A DNA stretch of 64,000 bases from Neocallimastix lanati (nom. inval.) (GCA_016946835.1 JACVTC010000104.1:351001-415000); one strand, 5' to 3'. Numbered from the stretch's first letter, positions 47,518 through 60,343 are shown. Numbers and translations: made by a program. The notes: generated from the sequence alone by a model not told the origin.

Positions 47518-49965
47518 TTAGTTATTATTGTTAAATTCTTTTAAGAGTTTGGGGCAATTTAAATTTTCTTCGGGTTCCCAAGATGCTTCAGATAAAGGAT
47601 AACCTTTCCATTTAATAAGATATTGGGTTTTGCCATAATGTTTCCTTTTATCAAGAATTTTTTCAACTTCGTATTCTTCTTCATTGTCAATAATTATCGG
47701 TGGTGGTGGTTCTTTCTTTCGTCCAAAGTGATCTTCATAAAATGGTTCAAGTTCAGAAACATGTATTACAGGATGGATTCTGATTTCTTTTGGTAAGTCT
47801 AACTTATATGAGACGGGAGAAATTTTCTTAATGATTTTATATGGACCAAGTTTTCTGGGTTTAAGTTTTTTATTTCCATTATGAATTATAAGTGAACTAT
47901 TAATCCACACTTTATCACCAGGTTTAAAATTTGGAGCTTCAATACGATGTTTGTTTGCGAATTCTTCTTGCTTTTTTCTTGCTTGTTGTAAATTTTCACT
48001 AAGTGTTTTAAATAATTCTGAAAAATCTTTTGTAAATTCATCAGCTCTAGGAACATCTGTACTGTTTGGAATTGATGGTGAATATCTTGGATTATATCCA
48101 TAGTTTGCATAAAAAGGTGAGTGCTTAATTGATTCTTGAATTGAATTATTATAACTGAATTCTGCTAGGAATAAAAAATTATACCAATCAGAACCTTTAA
48201 AGTTTGAATAACATCTTAAGTATTGTTCAATAACGGAGTTCACCCTCTCCGTTAAACCATTGGTTTGGTGATGGAAGGGAGAAGCAAGTTTTGTTGTAAT
48301 ATTGAAGGATTTACAAATAGCTGACCAAAATTTTGAAGTGAATTGAGTATCTTTATCGGAAAAAAAATCGGAGGGTGGTTTATGAATATGGAAGAGGTCA
48401 TTTATGTCTTTCTTGGGAACAAATAAAACAGAAGCAGCAGCTGGAGATTTAGATTTTCTAATAAATTTTTTGTCTTCATTTTCTTTAATATAATTCTTCG
48501 AAGCTAGAGGTTCTTTTACAGTTAAGGGGTAGATTGGGTCATAATGAAGTTTTTCATTTTGTTTGGGTTTAATCTCGCTATCAAAAGGACAATAAGGAGG
48601 TGATTCATTAGTGTATATTTTACTGAAAGTGTCTATAAAGGGAAGTAATTTTTTTGGTAATGATTTGCTTATTTTATTATTGATTTCTTCATTTTCATTT
48701 TTGTCATTTTGTTTAGTAGTATTTAAAGGAACATAAGAAGTAAAGGAGTTAGGGATGATTAAACAATTTTCAACGCAATAATTGGAATTAAATCTTAAGA
48801 CTTTATTTTTAAAGTCAATATCAGGATTGTGAGTAGAAATCCATTCGAAACCTAAAATAGCACAATAAGAAGGAAGGTTAACCACATAGAATTGAGTCTT
48901 ACATTTATGGTTATTATAAGTGATGGAAATAGGAAGAGTTTTTCCAAGAATAGTTTGCTTTCCACCAATGCCAGATACCTTAGGGAAATTAGTTTTGGTT
49001 GAATACGGGATATTATTTTCTTTAATATAGTAGATATCCATTAAATTGATTTGAGAACCAGTATCGAGAAGAATTTTAGCAGTAGAATTTGTATTATCAA
49101 TACTTAAAGAAAATTCGTAAATAGGAAGATTTGAGTCAGAAACTCTGGGTCTAGATATAGGTTTTGATTCGGGATTAGAAACATAAGTGCTACTTGATGA
49201 AGGTTTATTTTTATTTTTATATTTATTTTTAAGTGGACAATTGTCGAGAGAATGTTCAGAGGATCCACAATACAAACAAAGATTTTCTCTTCTTCTTCTT
49301 TCTTTTTCTTCTTGAGATAGAGGTCCATGAGGTTTGGATTTAAATTGTTTTTGGAAAAAGAATGATTTTTTGCCCTTTTTATTTTTATTATTATTATTAC
49401 TATTATTTGAATTTTGACCTTGAAGATTGGAGAATTGTCTATGAGTAGAAATACGATTATCGATTCTAGATGCAATTGTTTGCATAGCAAAGAGGGTTTG
49501 AGGTCCAGGAAACATTTCTAAAATTCTAGTAGCAATATGGTCATGTAGACCGGCAAGAAAGGCGTCCATCTTGGCTTCTTCATTCCAAGAAGATTCATCG
49601 GCGTATTTATTAAATTCTAAAATATAATTTCTGACTTCACCAATTCGTTTTTGTTTGATTGTTCTTAATTTCTGATTCGCAATAAAGGTAGAATCGTAGC
49701 TTCCAAATACTGATTTTAATCTAGCAATGAATTGATTATAATTAAGGAGACAAGGATCTTGGTTTTCAATGAGAGTAGCAGCCCAATTCATGGCGTTTCC
49801 ATACAAACGAGAAATGATATAGATTACTTTAGCTTCATCGTTTGCAAATCTTTCTGGTTGAATCATAAAAATAAGTTCCATTTTAGCTAGAAATCCTTTA
49901 AAGAATCGACGATCACCAGCAAAACCATCCTTAAAGGTAGGATTTTCTTGATTATAGTTGTCCAT
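47518..49965 (-). CDS. element E Gag-protease-integrase end-chromodomain frame
   Basis: 815 codons in one open frame. Residues ~1-170 Ty3/Tf1-type gag ([19 protein letters not shown]); ~230-245 zinc knuckle [14 protein letters not shown]; ~290-400 retropepsin with [12 protein letters not shown]; ~540-720 integrase end ([53 protein letters not shown]); ~765-815 chromodomain ([29 protein letters not shown]). Chromodomains direct integration to histone-marked chromatin. It is a chromovirus by architecture. Confidence 0.88.
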   Translation of the reverse strand: MDNYNQENPTFKDGFAGDRRFFKGFLAKMELIFMIQPERFANDEAKVIYIISRLYGNAMNWAATLIENQDPCLLNYNQFIARLKSVFGSYDSTFIANQKLRTIKQKRIGEVRNYILEFNKYADESSWNEEAKMDAFLAGLHDHIATRILEMFPGPQTLFAMQTIASRIDNRISTHRQFSNLQGQNSNNSNNNNKNKKGKKSFFFQKQFKSKPHGPLSQEEKERRRRENLCLYCGSSEHSLDNCPLKNKYKNKNKPSSSSTYVSNPESKPISRPRVSDSNLPIYEFSLSIDNTNSTAKILLDTGSQINLMDIYYIKENNIPYSTKTNFPKVSGIGGKQTILGKTLPISITYNNHKCKTQFYVVNLPSYCAILGFEWISTHNPDIDFKNKVLRFNSNYCVENCLIIPNSFTSYVPLNTTKQNDKNENEEINNKISKSLPKKLLPFIDTFSKIYTNESPPYCPFDSEIKPKQNEKLHYDPIYPLTVKEPLASKNYIKENEDKKFIRKSKSPAAASVLFVPKKDINDLFHIHKPPSDFFSDKDTQFTSKFWSAICKSFNITTKLASPFHHQTNGLTERVNSVIEQYLRCYSNFKGSDWYNFLFLAEFSYNNSIQESIKHSPFYANYGYNPRYSPSIPNSTDVPRADEFTKDFSELFKTLSENLQQARKKQEEFANKHRIEAPNFKPGDKVWINSSLIIHNGNKKLKPRKLGPYKIIKKISPVSYKLDLPKEIRIHPVIHVSELEPFYEDHFGRKKEPPPPIIIDNEEEYEVEKILDKRKHYGKTQYLIKWKGYPLSEASWEPEENLNCPKLLKEFNNNN

Positions 49966-51007
49966 ATTGAAATAGATAAGGTAAAGTAGAATAAGTTTTC
50001 AAAGGTAAAGAATAGGCGGTAGAATCCAGAAGTTCCCAAAGTGGTAGTAGAGATTCCAATAATCCAAAAGGTAGATAGGTAGTAGAGATTCCAAAAGTTC
50101 AAAAGTTGTTTATTGGAGGTTTCCAAGGTTAATGGATAAGAACACAAAATTTTAATAACACTTAATAATATTTTATAATTGAATATTTCTATTTTATAAT
50201 TATTTATCAAAAATTACTGAAATATAAACTAGATTATATAGTATTGGACCAACTAAATATATAATCTATCAAAGTTTTATACGATAAGTTCCTTTAGCCT
50301 TTTAGTGATAACGCAGATAAAATCGATTGTTAATGTCTTATAGACAAAAGGAAGTAATGTTGTTAGATTCTTTATTATGTCTAACTTATTGTTAGCTGAA
50401 AAGAATAAAACAAATTATTTTCCCCTATATCAATAGTATCTGAACACTAAAATGTTACGAAAACAGAGACCAACTTCTGTCGCTTTGGAAGTCGTATAAA
50501 CCTTATATTTATATTTTAATCTTTGTTTTCTTAATTATAAAATAATATTAATTATAAAATTATTGATTGATAAAATAGAATAGTACTATTGACTCACAAC
50601 TATAGAAAAAACCGTCAGTACTATTATAACTAGTGCCGCGAGTAAGCACGAAATAAAATTTTAAAATACTATATAATTTTAATCTTACGCCTTCGGTGAC
50701 GTAAGCTCCTTATTCGCCAGAGTTGTTGCAAACCTAGAACCGTTTTCCTTTATAATAGGCTACGGTGCTCTCTTATAGAGTTTTACCTAGTCTAGAACCA
50801 AATCTATTCGTCGAGTGCAACACTAAAGAAGACAATTCTTCTAACTCTGTATATGAGCTCTATTCGCTCGTATAAACGCTTTTTTAAATAATTAAATAAA
50901 AAATAAAATTGAACAAGTTTTTCTTGCTATTATTTCAAGCAAGTAATTTATTAAAATAATTAAAAATAAAAAATTATTATTACAATTATTAATATTATTA
51001 TTATTAT

Positions 51008-51047
<40 letters not shown>

Positions 51048-51095
51048 CTAAGCTAATTTAAAAAATTTATTATTTTTGTAATAAATTAAATAAAA

Positions 51096-51132
<37 letters not shown>

Positions 51133-51832
51133 TTATCTAAAACTAATTGATTTATTTACTAAATTAATCTAAAATATTTATCTAAAAATTAAAAATTTTT
51201 CTTACTAAATTAATTTAATATTATTTATCTAATTATTAATTAATTTTGTTGGTAAATATTAGAATTAATTTTAAAGGGTTAAGGTAATACAAGATTAATT
51301 TAATATTATCTAAAAAATTTTTTTTTTTTTTTTTTTAAAGGTTAAGGTAATGCAAGTTTTATCTTAATAGGGTAGTACAAATTTAAATTGAATTATTTGA
51401 TCGGGTAGTACAAGAATTTTTGTTATAAGAATTAATTTCAACAACCATAGGATTAGGATTATCCTGTAATATAATAGATACAAAGGATTGAATTATATAA
51501 TAGTGAGGGTAACTCAAAACAGACAAGGTGATAATTTGAATAGGAATCAATAGACAGTAATTATTCGTCTGGGAAGAGATAAAATCCGAGATTAAAAGAT
51601 ATAGAAGTCCGGTATTAAAGAGATAGTAGATAAGAAGATTTATTCAAAGATTATTAGACTAAGATAGAGAGAACCGGAAGAATAGGTATTTGTTCTTTAA
51701 TAGTAGAATAGTAAAAGTAGAAACCCAACGATTGCCAAAAGATATTGAGAAGGTAGAATTCCTAAAAGTACGGTAGAATGTCTGAGAAATAGCGTAAAGG
51801 TATTGAGGGCTTGGATTAGCAGGTGCTTTTAT
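49966..51832 (-). other. element E long non-coding leader or tail
   Basis: ~1.9 kb without coding sequence between the frame start and the right LTR. It has a relatively GC-rich, hairpin-rich section (50600-50880), long T-runs (~51010-51043, ~51105-51130) and purine-rich short repeats at both ends (GTAGTAGAGATTCC at 50045 and 50080). Confidence 0.6.
50600..50880 (-). other. structured GC-richer section in element E
   Basis: Hairpins seen: CTTACG/CGTAAG (50684-50705) capped by C(TTCG)G, AGAAGA/TCTTCT (50827-50842), and ATGAGC/GCTCGT (50853-50871). Clearly less A/T-rich than its surroundings. Confidence 0.5.
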
Positions 51833-52478
51833 TGTAACGGAGGTGCTTCTATTGTAAAGGCGGGATGAGATATAGAAACACAGAAAGGAGAAAACTCAAT
51901 AGGTTTACACTATCTGTATAAATAATTCGTTTTATTAGAAATATTTTTTTTATTAATTATAAAATTTAAAATAATTATTAATATTAATCAACAAGGTAAT
52001 ATTTCGAATTACTTATACGTTAATTATTATTAATAAAAGCACGAAGAAAAATATTTTCATTCGTGAAGTTCGCACTATTTATACTTTTAACGGAAAAACA
52101 GTTTTAACATGTAAAAATAATTTTAAAGAAATATTTAGAAATATGTTTGTAATAATTAATAATGTAAAGTTTCTAGAATATAGATTTTAATTGATGAAAA
52201 TGAATCTTATTAAAAAAGAATAAAATAATTTATATAATAAGGATTTCTAAATTCATTTCGGTTGAATTACGAACCGAAAGAATCTTTAACTTTCTATAAT
52301 TTTATACAGAAAGAATATTCAAGAAGATATTATTAATAATTAATAAAATAATTAATAAAATAATTATTTATGCAAAATGGGTTGAGGTGTGAGTCGAACC
52401 CATGAAGTATTGATCATGGTCAATGTAACTGACCATTGAACCAAGGTTCTAATTTTACTAACTGAGGATTTCGTTACA
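51833..52478 (-). repeat. element E LTR, right
   Basis: Same as 46544-47189 over the whole 646 bp as far as I can compare. Confidence 0.95.
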
Positions 52479-52483
52479 CTTGT

Positions 52484-53310
52484 GCGGAAAATTTGGTCAT
52501 TATAAAAAGGAATGCTGGAGAAATAAAAAGAGTAACAACAAAAAGAAGAATAGATATAACAATAAAAGTAGAAAATTAAACCGCAAAAGAAATTATAAGT
52601 CTAGCAAGAAAAATACCGATAAAAACAACAATTATAATATCAATAATATAAATAATTATAACAGCGACATTCAGGAAGATTTTTCAACTGACTATAATAT
52701 TGAAAGGTGTTTTGAAATTAATTCCGCAATAATCAATAATAACAATCAATCTGACATAATCAACAATAATAATATCACATGCTGGATACTTGATTCTGGA
52801 GCTTCCATCAGCGTAACAAATAATTTAAATCAATTAACAAATATAAGAAAATGCAAAATAAATATATCTTTACCAAATGGCAAAGAAATAATCGCAAGTC
52901 ACTTAGGCAATTTTGAAGGATATATAAATAATCATAAATTTGTTTTAAAGAATGTATATTATTCAAACCAAATATATAAAAACTTAATATCAATTAATCA
53001 ATTAATGTTACAAAATTATAAAGTCGTTTTCAATAATTTTAACAATTTACCAAGAGCTTCAATTTACGACAATAATGGTAATAGAGTATGTGACATTCTT
53101 TCAAATCTTAATAATACTTTTAAAATTTATTTTTCAAAGTTTCCAATAATATTCGATAAAAAAGATTCATATATCACAAACGAAATTAGTTACACACACT
53201 TAAACAAAAGTCAAATTATGGAGCTCTGGCATCGCCGCCTAGGTCATTTCAACATTTCCTTAGTCAAAGATAAGCTAAATAATTCCACCAGAAAAATGCC
53301 AAATATGTAT
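52484..53310 (+). other. element F Gag end and protease region
   Basis: Basic Asn/Lys-rich stretch then a copia protease, CWILDSGASISVTNNLNQL, and the integrase GAG-pre domain (LWHRRLGHFNISLVKDKL). Confidence 0.85.
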
Positions 53311-53383
53311 TAACTCAAAACTCAAAAATAAACCATTTAAAAACGTTAAAAACAAAACTTTTCACATTTTTGAGTTAATCCAT

Positions 53384-56193
53384 ATGGACTTGGTAGGACC
53401 AGTTACAACTTCCTTAAATGGTTATAAATATTTTCTAACAATTCTGGATGATTTTTCACGTTTTGGATGGATAATCTTCATTACAAATAAATATGAAACT
53501 TTTGAAAAATTTACTCTCTGGTATAACAGAATATCAAATATTTTTAATACTAAAACAAAATATATTCGAACTGACAATGGTAAGGAATTTAAGAACAAAA
53601 GTTTTGAACAATTCTGCCAAACTAACGGGATTATTCAACAATTTACAGTCCCATTTAATCCAGCACAAAACGGACGATCTGAACGCTTTAACGGAACATT
53701 AATCTACTGCGCCAAATCACTCCTAAACGAATCAAAATTAAGCCATAACTTTTGGGAGTTTGCGGTGGATACTGCAAATTTTATTCATAACCGTTTACCT
53801 CATCAGGGAATTAACAATAAAATTCCCTATGAAATCTTATACAATAAACCAGTTAATTATAACAATTTTCGAGTTTTTGGATGTCGTGTCTATTTTTTCA
53901 TCCCTAAAGAATTTCGCTCAAAATTTGACAATAATTCTCATCCTGGTATCTTTCTAGGCTATAGCGAAAATACAAAGGCGTATAAAATTCTAGATATTAT
54001 AAATCATAAAATTATTCTTTCCAGAACTGTTGAGTTCCTAGAAAATCAACCTGGCAACACTTATTTCCATTACACCAATAACGAATTCAGAGAGGCTGAT
54101 TATACAAATAACAATTTTATTAAAAATTTAAAACACCTTGAAGGCAATTATTCAAAATATAACAATTACAGCAATGATAATTATAAAAAACATAATAATA
54201 ATTACAGCAATGAAAAGAACACTCAAAGCAACAATAAAGACAATAACAATAACAATAACAATAACAATGAAAATTATACCACTCAAAATAATAACAATAA
54301 TAAAGAAAATAATTTCATGGAAAATAAAAAAGTCAATGATAATAAAGTTGATTCTACAATAAATAAAAACAACACAATTAATAATAATTATAATGGAAAC
54401 AACAAAAATTACAACAAAAATAATAATGAAAAAGAAATTAATAATAATGGTAAAATCAATAACAATTTAATTGAAAATTATTCAGATACCAACACATCAC
54501 AATTTACTATAAATAACACTAATAATGAACATTTTTTAAGTCATCAATTAAATAAAAGCCATTCATTACACAGCACATCTAAAAGAAAGTCAATGTTTAA
54601 CAATAACAAATTAAATAAACGTTTTAAGTCTAACAAAAACAATAAAGTTAATAATCCCTTAACAGATCAGTTTAAAGAACCAATATATTATAATGACATA
54701 TTCAAATTAAAGGATAAAATAGAATGGATAAAAGCAATCCGAGAAGAACTAACAAATATGGAGAAACTTAAAGTGTTCGATATCATAAGAAAAATTCCCC
54801 CAAACACCAATGTAATATCTTCAAGATGGTTATTTAAACTAAAAAGGAATTCCGAAGGAGATATCATCAAGAGGAAAGCCAGATTGGTGGCGAAAGGTTA
54901 TAATCAAAAATACGAAATTGATTATAAAGAAACCTTTGCCCCAACACTAAAACAAGACACACTTAGAATATTTACCGTAATAGCTGTTATAAATAATTTT
55001 AAAATAAAACAAATAGATGTAAATTCGGCATACTTAAATGCCCCAATAGAAGAAGATATATACATGATAGCACCTGAAGGACACTATTCTCATGGAAAAT
55101 ATTTTTGGAAACTCAAGAAGGCACTTTATGGATTGAAACAGGCCGGAAAACAATGGAACAACAAATTAAATGAAGAGTTACTTAAAATGAACTTTAGGAG
55201 AATTAAAAGTGAACCATGTCTGTATGTAAAATTTGATAATGATAAAAACATAATTTGTATATTATCAGTCTACGTAGACGACATTCTGATTGCAGGAAAG
55301 GAAAATGAAATAAATAACGTCAAAAAATCAATTAAAGAGAAATTTAACATCAAAGATATTGGAGATGTCGAATTCGTTATTGGAATCAAATTTGAAAAGG
55401 TCAAAAATGGTTATATTCTTCATCAATCAAGGTATGTGTAAAATATATTAAATAAATATAAAATAAACAAATTAACCCCGCTTAGAAACTTTATACCAAA
55501 GAAAATGAAAATCTAAGAAAGACAAAATTTAATGAAACAACATATAGGAGTGCAATTGGAAATCTACTATATTTAGCCATATGCACTCGACCAGATATTT
55601 TGTTTGGAGTCACTCGAGCAGCGAGAAAGGCACGTCAACCAACATTAGAAGATTGGGAAAACGTGCTCAAAATTTTCAGATATTTAAGAGGATCAATAAA
55701 TTACGGAATCAAGGTAGAAAAGAATATGAACCTCAAAATATTTGTCAATGCAGATTATGCTGGCGATCCAGGATCTAGGAAATCCACATCCGGTTTTCTT
55801 ATGATGATGGGACCTACTCCAACTAGCTGGTTTTCTAAACTACAGCATTGTGTTTCAACGTCCACTGCTGAAGCTGAATACTACAGCTTAAGCGAATGCG
55901 CAAAACATGCGTTATGGTACAAAAATCTTTTAAGCGAGTTAAATATAAATATTAAGGATATTACAATTTTTGGAGACAACAAAGCTACCATTTATAATAG
56001 TGAAAATGTATCGATAAATCCAAAATCAAAGCATATCGATATTCGTTATCACCACATCCGAGACTTAGTCAGCAAGAAAATAATCAAATTAAAATATATT
56101 AAATCAAAAGATAATATAGCTGATGGTTTTACGAAATACTTGAATAGTACATTAATGGATAATTTTAGAAACTCCTTACTCACTAAAACATAA
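53384..56193 (+). other. element F integrase, reverse transcriptase and RNase H block
   Basis: Integrase DDE core (MDLVGPVTTS, YIRTDNGKEFKN, NPAQNGRSERFNGTLIY), Asn-rich linker (~54150-54500), copia RT (KARLVAKGYNQ, QIDVNSAYLNAP, LYGLKQAGKQWN, SVYVDDILIAG) and RNase H (STSGFLMMMG, STAEAEYYSLSEC, KSKHIDIRYHHIRDLV). Confidence 0.93.
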
Positions 56194-56269
56194 ATTACTT
56201 AATAGAAAATCTACTTCTTTTTTCTCTTTAATGAAGAGTTTTTTTTTTAGAAGCTAGTTTTAGGGAGAA

Positions 56270-56513
56270 TGTTAAAAATATAAACATTTATCATTTAAGT
56301 TTTTAATATATCATTAACCAATAAGTTATCATAAATAAATTAAATATACTTATATAAATTAAGAGAAATAAAATTCTTCTTAAAAATATCTTCTCTATTT
56401 TTATAATTAATAAATACTTTATAATAAAATATTTTAAAACACATTCTTATATTTATAAAATAAAACAATATTTGTATTTATTAAATTGAGTGTCTCTTAA
56501 CCTTTCTTTAACA
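56270..56513 (+). repeat. element F 3' LTR
   Basis: 244 bp, near-identical to 44264-44507; preceded by a polypurine tract. Confidence 0.93.
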
Positions 56514-56610
56514 CATGTTAATAAATATTGAAATATAAATGAAATATAAATTAATTAAATAAGAAGATAGATTATTTTATAAGAAATAAATCTATATTCT
56601 TACAAACAGA

Positions 56611-56985
56611 TGTTGAGGTTCGGGACAGAATAATAATAAATATAGAAATAAACACTAAAATAAAAAAAAATTAAAAATTAAAATATATCTTTTTTAAAAT
56701 ATTTTATTTATTTATTTAATAAAAATTATTCAATTAAAAACTAAAAGTAATTTAATTTCTTCAATAAGATTATATCTTTAAGATTCATTCTTTTAAAATA
56801 CAATTTTCTCATCTATTTATATTTTTTTCTTTTGTCGTTAGAAATGGTCAAGCCATTTCTTTAGAATATCTTAGAGTTACATGTTTGAATTGTATTTAAA
56901 TTATAAATTCATAATCTATTCTATTATAATAAATAATTATTATATATTATTAAATTATAAACTATTTATTATTAATTGTAGTGAT
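56611..56985 (+). repeat. dispersed repeat R1, copy 2
   Basis: Matches 32949-33323. Cut at its right end by sequence starting TGTAACGAATGG, possibly the LTR start of another element related to E. Confidence 0.7.
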
Positions 56986-57021
56986 GTAACGAATGGTAGA
57001 CTCGGGATTAACACGTATAGA

Positions 57022-57070
57022 TTTAAAACCAAGCAGGGGGGGACGGGTATTACCCTGCTTTGATTTTAAA
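57022..57070. other. strong 17-bp hairpin
   Basis: TTTAAAACCAAGCAGGG (57022-57038) pairs with CCCTGCTTTGATTTTAAA (57053-57070), including 8 perfect G/C-rich pairs (AAGCAGGG/CCCTGCTT). Confidence 0.75.
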
Positions 57071-58371
57071 TTAAAAAAAATTCTTTTTATTAAAAGTTAT
57101 TTATTATTTATTAATATAAAAATTTATTTTTTTAAAGTACACATATTTAATTTTTAAGAAATTGTTACAATATTTATATTTTTTTATAAATTTAAAGTAT
57201 AATTAGTTGTTTATAATTTAAGTAATTTTATAGAATTATTGAATTAATTTTATATCAATAATTCATTTTTGTTTTAATTTTTATAAATATAATAATATAA
57301 TATTCAAATATAATTTAATTAAAAATAATTATAAAATAAATATATAGAAAATAGTTTTTACTATTTTCTTTGATATTTTTAAGTTAAATAAATTGTTTTT
57401 AAAGATTAATATAATAAATTTAATAATCTTTAATTATTTTAAATAATACTTGTAATTATTTTCAAAAATAAAATAAAATTTTTATAATATTTAATTAATA
57501 AATTTGATAATATTTAAATAATAATTTTTATAATAAGTAATAATTTTTAATAATAATTTTTAATAATAAATTTAATTAATAATCTTAATAATTTTATAAT
57601 AATATTTAATAGTTATAATAAATAAATTTTTATAATAATATTTAATAATTTTAATAATTTTATAATATTAATAGTTTATAATAATTTTTATAATAATATT
57701 TAATTAATAATTTTAATAATTTTATAATAATTTTTATAATAATATTTAATTAATAATTTTAATAATTTTATAATAATTTTTATAATAATATTTAATTAAT
57801 AATTTTAATAATTTAGTATCTTAAAAGGATAATTTTAATATTTACAATTGTATTTTAATATATACATATATTTAATAATATAACAATAAAGTAATTAATT
57901 AAAATTTATTTACATTATTTACAAGTTAAAATTAATTTATATCAAAATAAATTAAATTTTATTATTAAGTTTAGGTTATCAAGAATATAGGAAAGTACAA
58001 TTTAGTAAAGAATTATTAATAATAAAATAAAGGTTATTAATTCATTCTTTACCACAAATGTTATGGTTTTAGAGAATTAAATAAAAATAAAGTAAGAAAC
58101 ACAAATTTTATTTATTTATTTATTATTTTTTTTTATTTGATTTTATTTTGATTAATTTTACTTGATTTTATTTTATGATTTTTAAAAATTGGTAGCAAAA
58201 TTTACAACTATTTATACTTTTTTCAAGGCATAAAAGTTGTTCTTGCCACTAAATTACATTTTATTTATTTTTTTTTATAAAAACTATTAAATTTAAATTG
58301 AATTTTATAATCAATTATATAAAATTTAATTATAACAATATAAATAAAATACATTTATAATATTAATAAAA

Positions 58372-58411
<40 letters not shown>

Positions 58412-59478
58412 CTAAAATATTACTAATAAGAATTTATTTAATTGGTTATAATTTTTATTACAATCTGTTAAAATATTCAAATAAAAATAAAAATACTATT
58501 CTAATATAAAGGTTTTTAATAAAATAAAACATTTTTCAATATAAAATAAAACATTTCGATATAAAATTTTATAATAAAAGTTAAAATATAATATATAAAT
58601 TTTTAATTATCAATATATAAAAATATTATTAATACAAATTTTCATTATTAATATAAAAATAAAAAAAATAAGATTTATTATTAATATTGCTAATATAAGT
58701 TTTAAATATATAAAAATATTACTATTAATATAAGATTTAATATAAAAATATAAAGTTTAATAAATTTTTAAATCCAAAGATCAAAAATTAAATCAAAAAT
58801 TATATTAAAGTACAAAAATAATAATGTACACATAATGTATTAGAAATAAATCGTAGATTTAATTAAGAATGCATTATTTAGTACATTCTTATCACAAATG
58901 ATATGAAATAGGATTTTATCTTGTTTCCCATTTCATAACGATTATGATTTTTATACTTGTCCATAACAAGTCTTTATATATTTAAATAATAACACTTAAA
59001 TAAAAATATTTAATTCATTTTTAAATAAAATATTGTTTTATTAATATTCTAATATTTATAGGTAATTAGTAAACCTTTAATACAATTCTTTTATAACATA
59101 ATTCTAATAATCAAAATATAAAATTAATCAATATTAATTCTAATAATCAAAATATAAAATTAATCAATATTAATTCTAATAATCAAAATATAAAATTAAT
59201 CAATATTAATTCTAATAATCAAAATATAAAATTAATCAATATTAATTCTAATTTTATTTAAAATATTATATACTAATTTTACTGGATAATTAGGAACATT
59301 TATTAAAATATTATTTCTAATAACTATTTATACTAATTCTTCATTTTAAAGTTATGTTTATAAACAATTATTTATAAAATTATTTAACTATTTAATATTT
59401 ATAATATATTTATTTCTTATTTTTCTTATTAACTTTATTTATATTAATTATTAATTAAATATTTCGTTTCTTATCACA
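57071..59478. other. gene-free A/T region with decayed LTRs
   Basis: No coding sequence. Includes a ~46-bp tandem repeat (57690-57812), a possible LTR from TGTTATGG (58059) to TTCTTATCACA (58896), and a T-run at 58376-58404. Confidence 0.5.
59101..59247. repeat. 36-bp tandem repeat, four copies
   Basis: Four near-identical units beginning ATTCTAATAATCAAAATATA. Confidence 0.95.
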
Positions 59479-60338
59479 TGTAATAATTCTATTAAGAACT
59501 AACTCAAAATAGAATTATTAACTACAACTTAACGACTAATTCATTAAGTTGAGAAAATAAAATAAAATAAATTTTTTTTTACCTTTAGAGTAGAGTTTAT
59601 TATAAAATTAATTATAATAATAACACAAAAAGTAAGAAAAGAATTGTTTGTATAAATTGATTTTAAAAATATGTTTTTGAATAAAATATTTTTATTAATT
59701 TATTAAAGTTAAAAATATAAAAATGTTACTATTATAACTATGTTTTTTATAATAATAACTCTTGATTTCTCAAAGAGAACTCAAGAGCCTTATTTATATT
59801 TTTTTATGAAAATAAGGTTAAATAAGAAAGGGTTTTCTAATCTTAACAAATCTCTTATCTAGGAAAAGATTAGATAGAAAAACCTAGATAAGTTTTCGAT
59901 CGATATTCTATCCATATCGATCATCGCATTAATTAAGTAAAACCGATTACTTCTAAAAAGTAATTGGAAAAAATCTTAATTAACCGATTTTCCAATCTAA
60001 TGATCGAAAATAAAAGAATAAAATAATAAAAGATATTTCGATCATATAATTTATCCTTATATTAAAAATATAAAATTAAATAGTTAATAAAATACAGAAT
60101 ACATTATAAAATACAGAATAAAATACAATACAAAATACATTAGTTACAGTAGAGAATTTAGCATATTGTAAATATATTATTTAAAATTAATTAAATAAAT
60201 TTTGTTAAATTAATGAATATTTAAAATTAAATTAAATAAATTTAATAAATATTATATGTAATTAAATAAAGTTATAGTTATAATAACTTAACTAAGAAAA
60301 TATAATTATTTGCTAACAAATAATTATAGATTCTTACA
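59479..60338 (+). repeat. solo LTR H2 with 5-bp target duplication
   Basis: 860 bp, ends TGTAATAATTC and TTCTTACA, flanked by TCACA at 59474-59478 and 60339-60343. Same family as H1. Confidence 0.85.
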
Positions 60339-60343
60339 TCACA

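Larger units (their letters stand above)
46544..52478 (-). mobile_element. element E: chromodomain Ty3-type element nested in F
   Basis: 646-bp LTRs at 46544-47189 and 51833-52478 with no difference seen by eye; target duplication CTTGT at 46539-46543 and 52479-52483. One long minus-strand frame holds gag, protease, integrase end and chromodomain. RT and RNase H are not recognised, so it looks non-autonomous. The youngest insertion in the window. Strand is given from the frame; a primer-site-like sequence points the other way. Confidence 0.88.
44264..56513 (+). mobile_element. element F: Ty1/copia retrotransposon, interrupted by element E
   Basis: 244-bp LTRs at 44264-44507 and 56270-56513 differ at only a few positions; target duplication CATGT at 44259-44263 and 56514-56518. 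Parts: leader with 38-bp repeats, gag, integrase, RT, RNase H, polypurine tract (TTTAGGGAGAA before 56270). Element E sits within gag. Apart from E it has about two or three breaks. Young. Confidence 0.92.
43672..56604 (+). mobile_element. solo LTR H1, split by element F
   Basis: Ends TGTAATAATC (43672) and TTCTTACA (56604), flanked by AACAG at 43667-43671 and 56605-56609. Without F it is ~680 bp. It is related to the solo LTR at 59479-60338, sharing the block with GGAAAAGATTAG and ATTAACCGATT. Confidence 0.82.
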
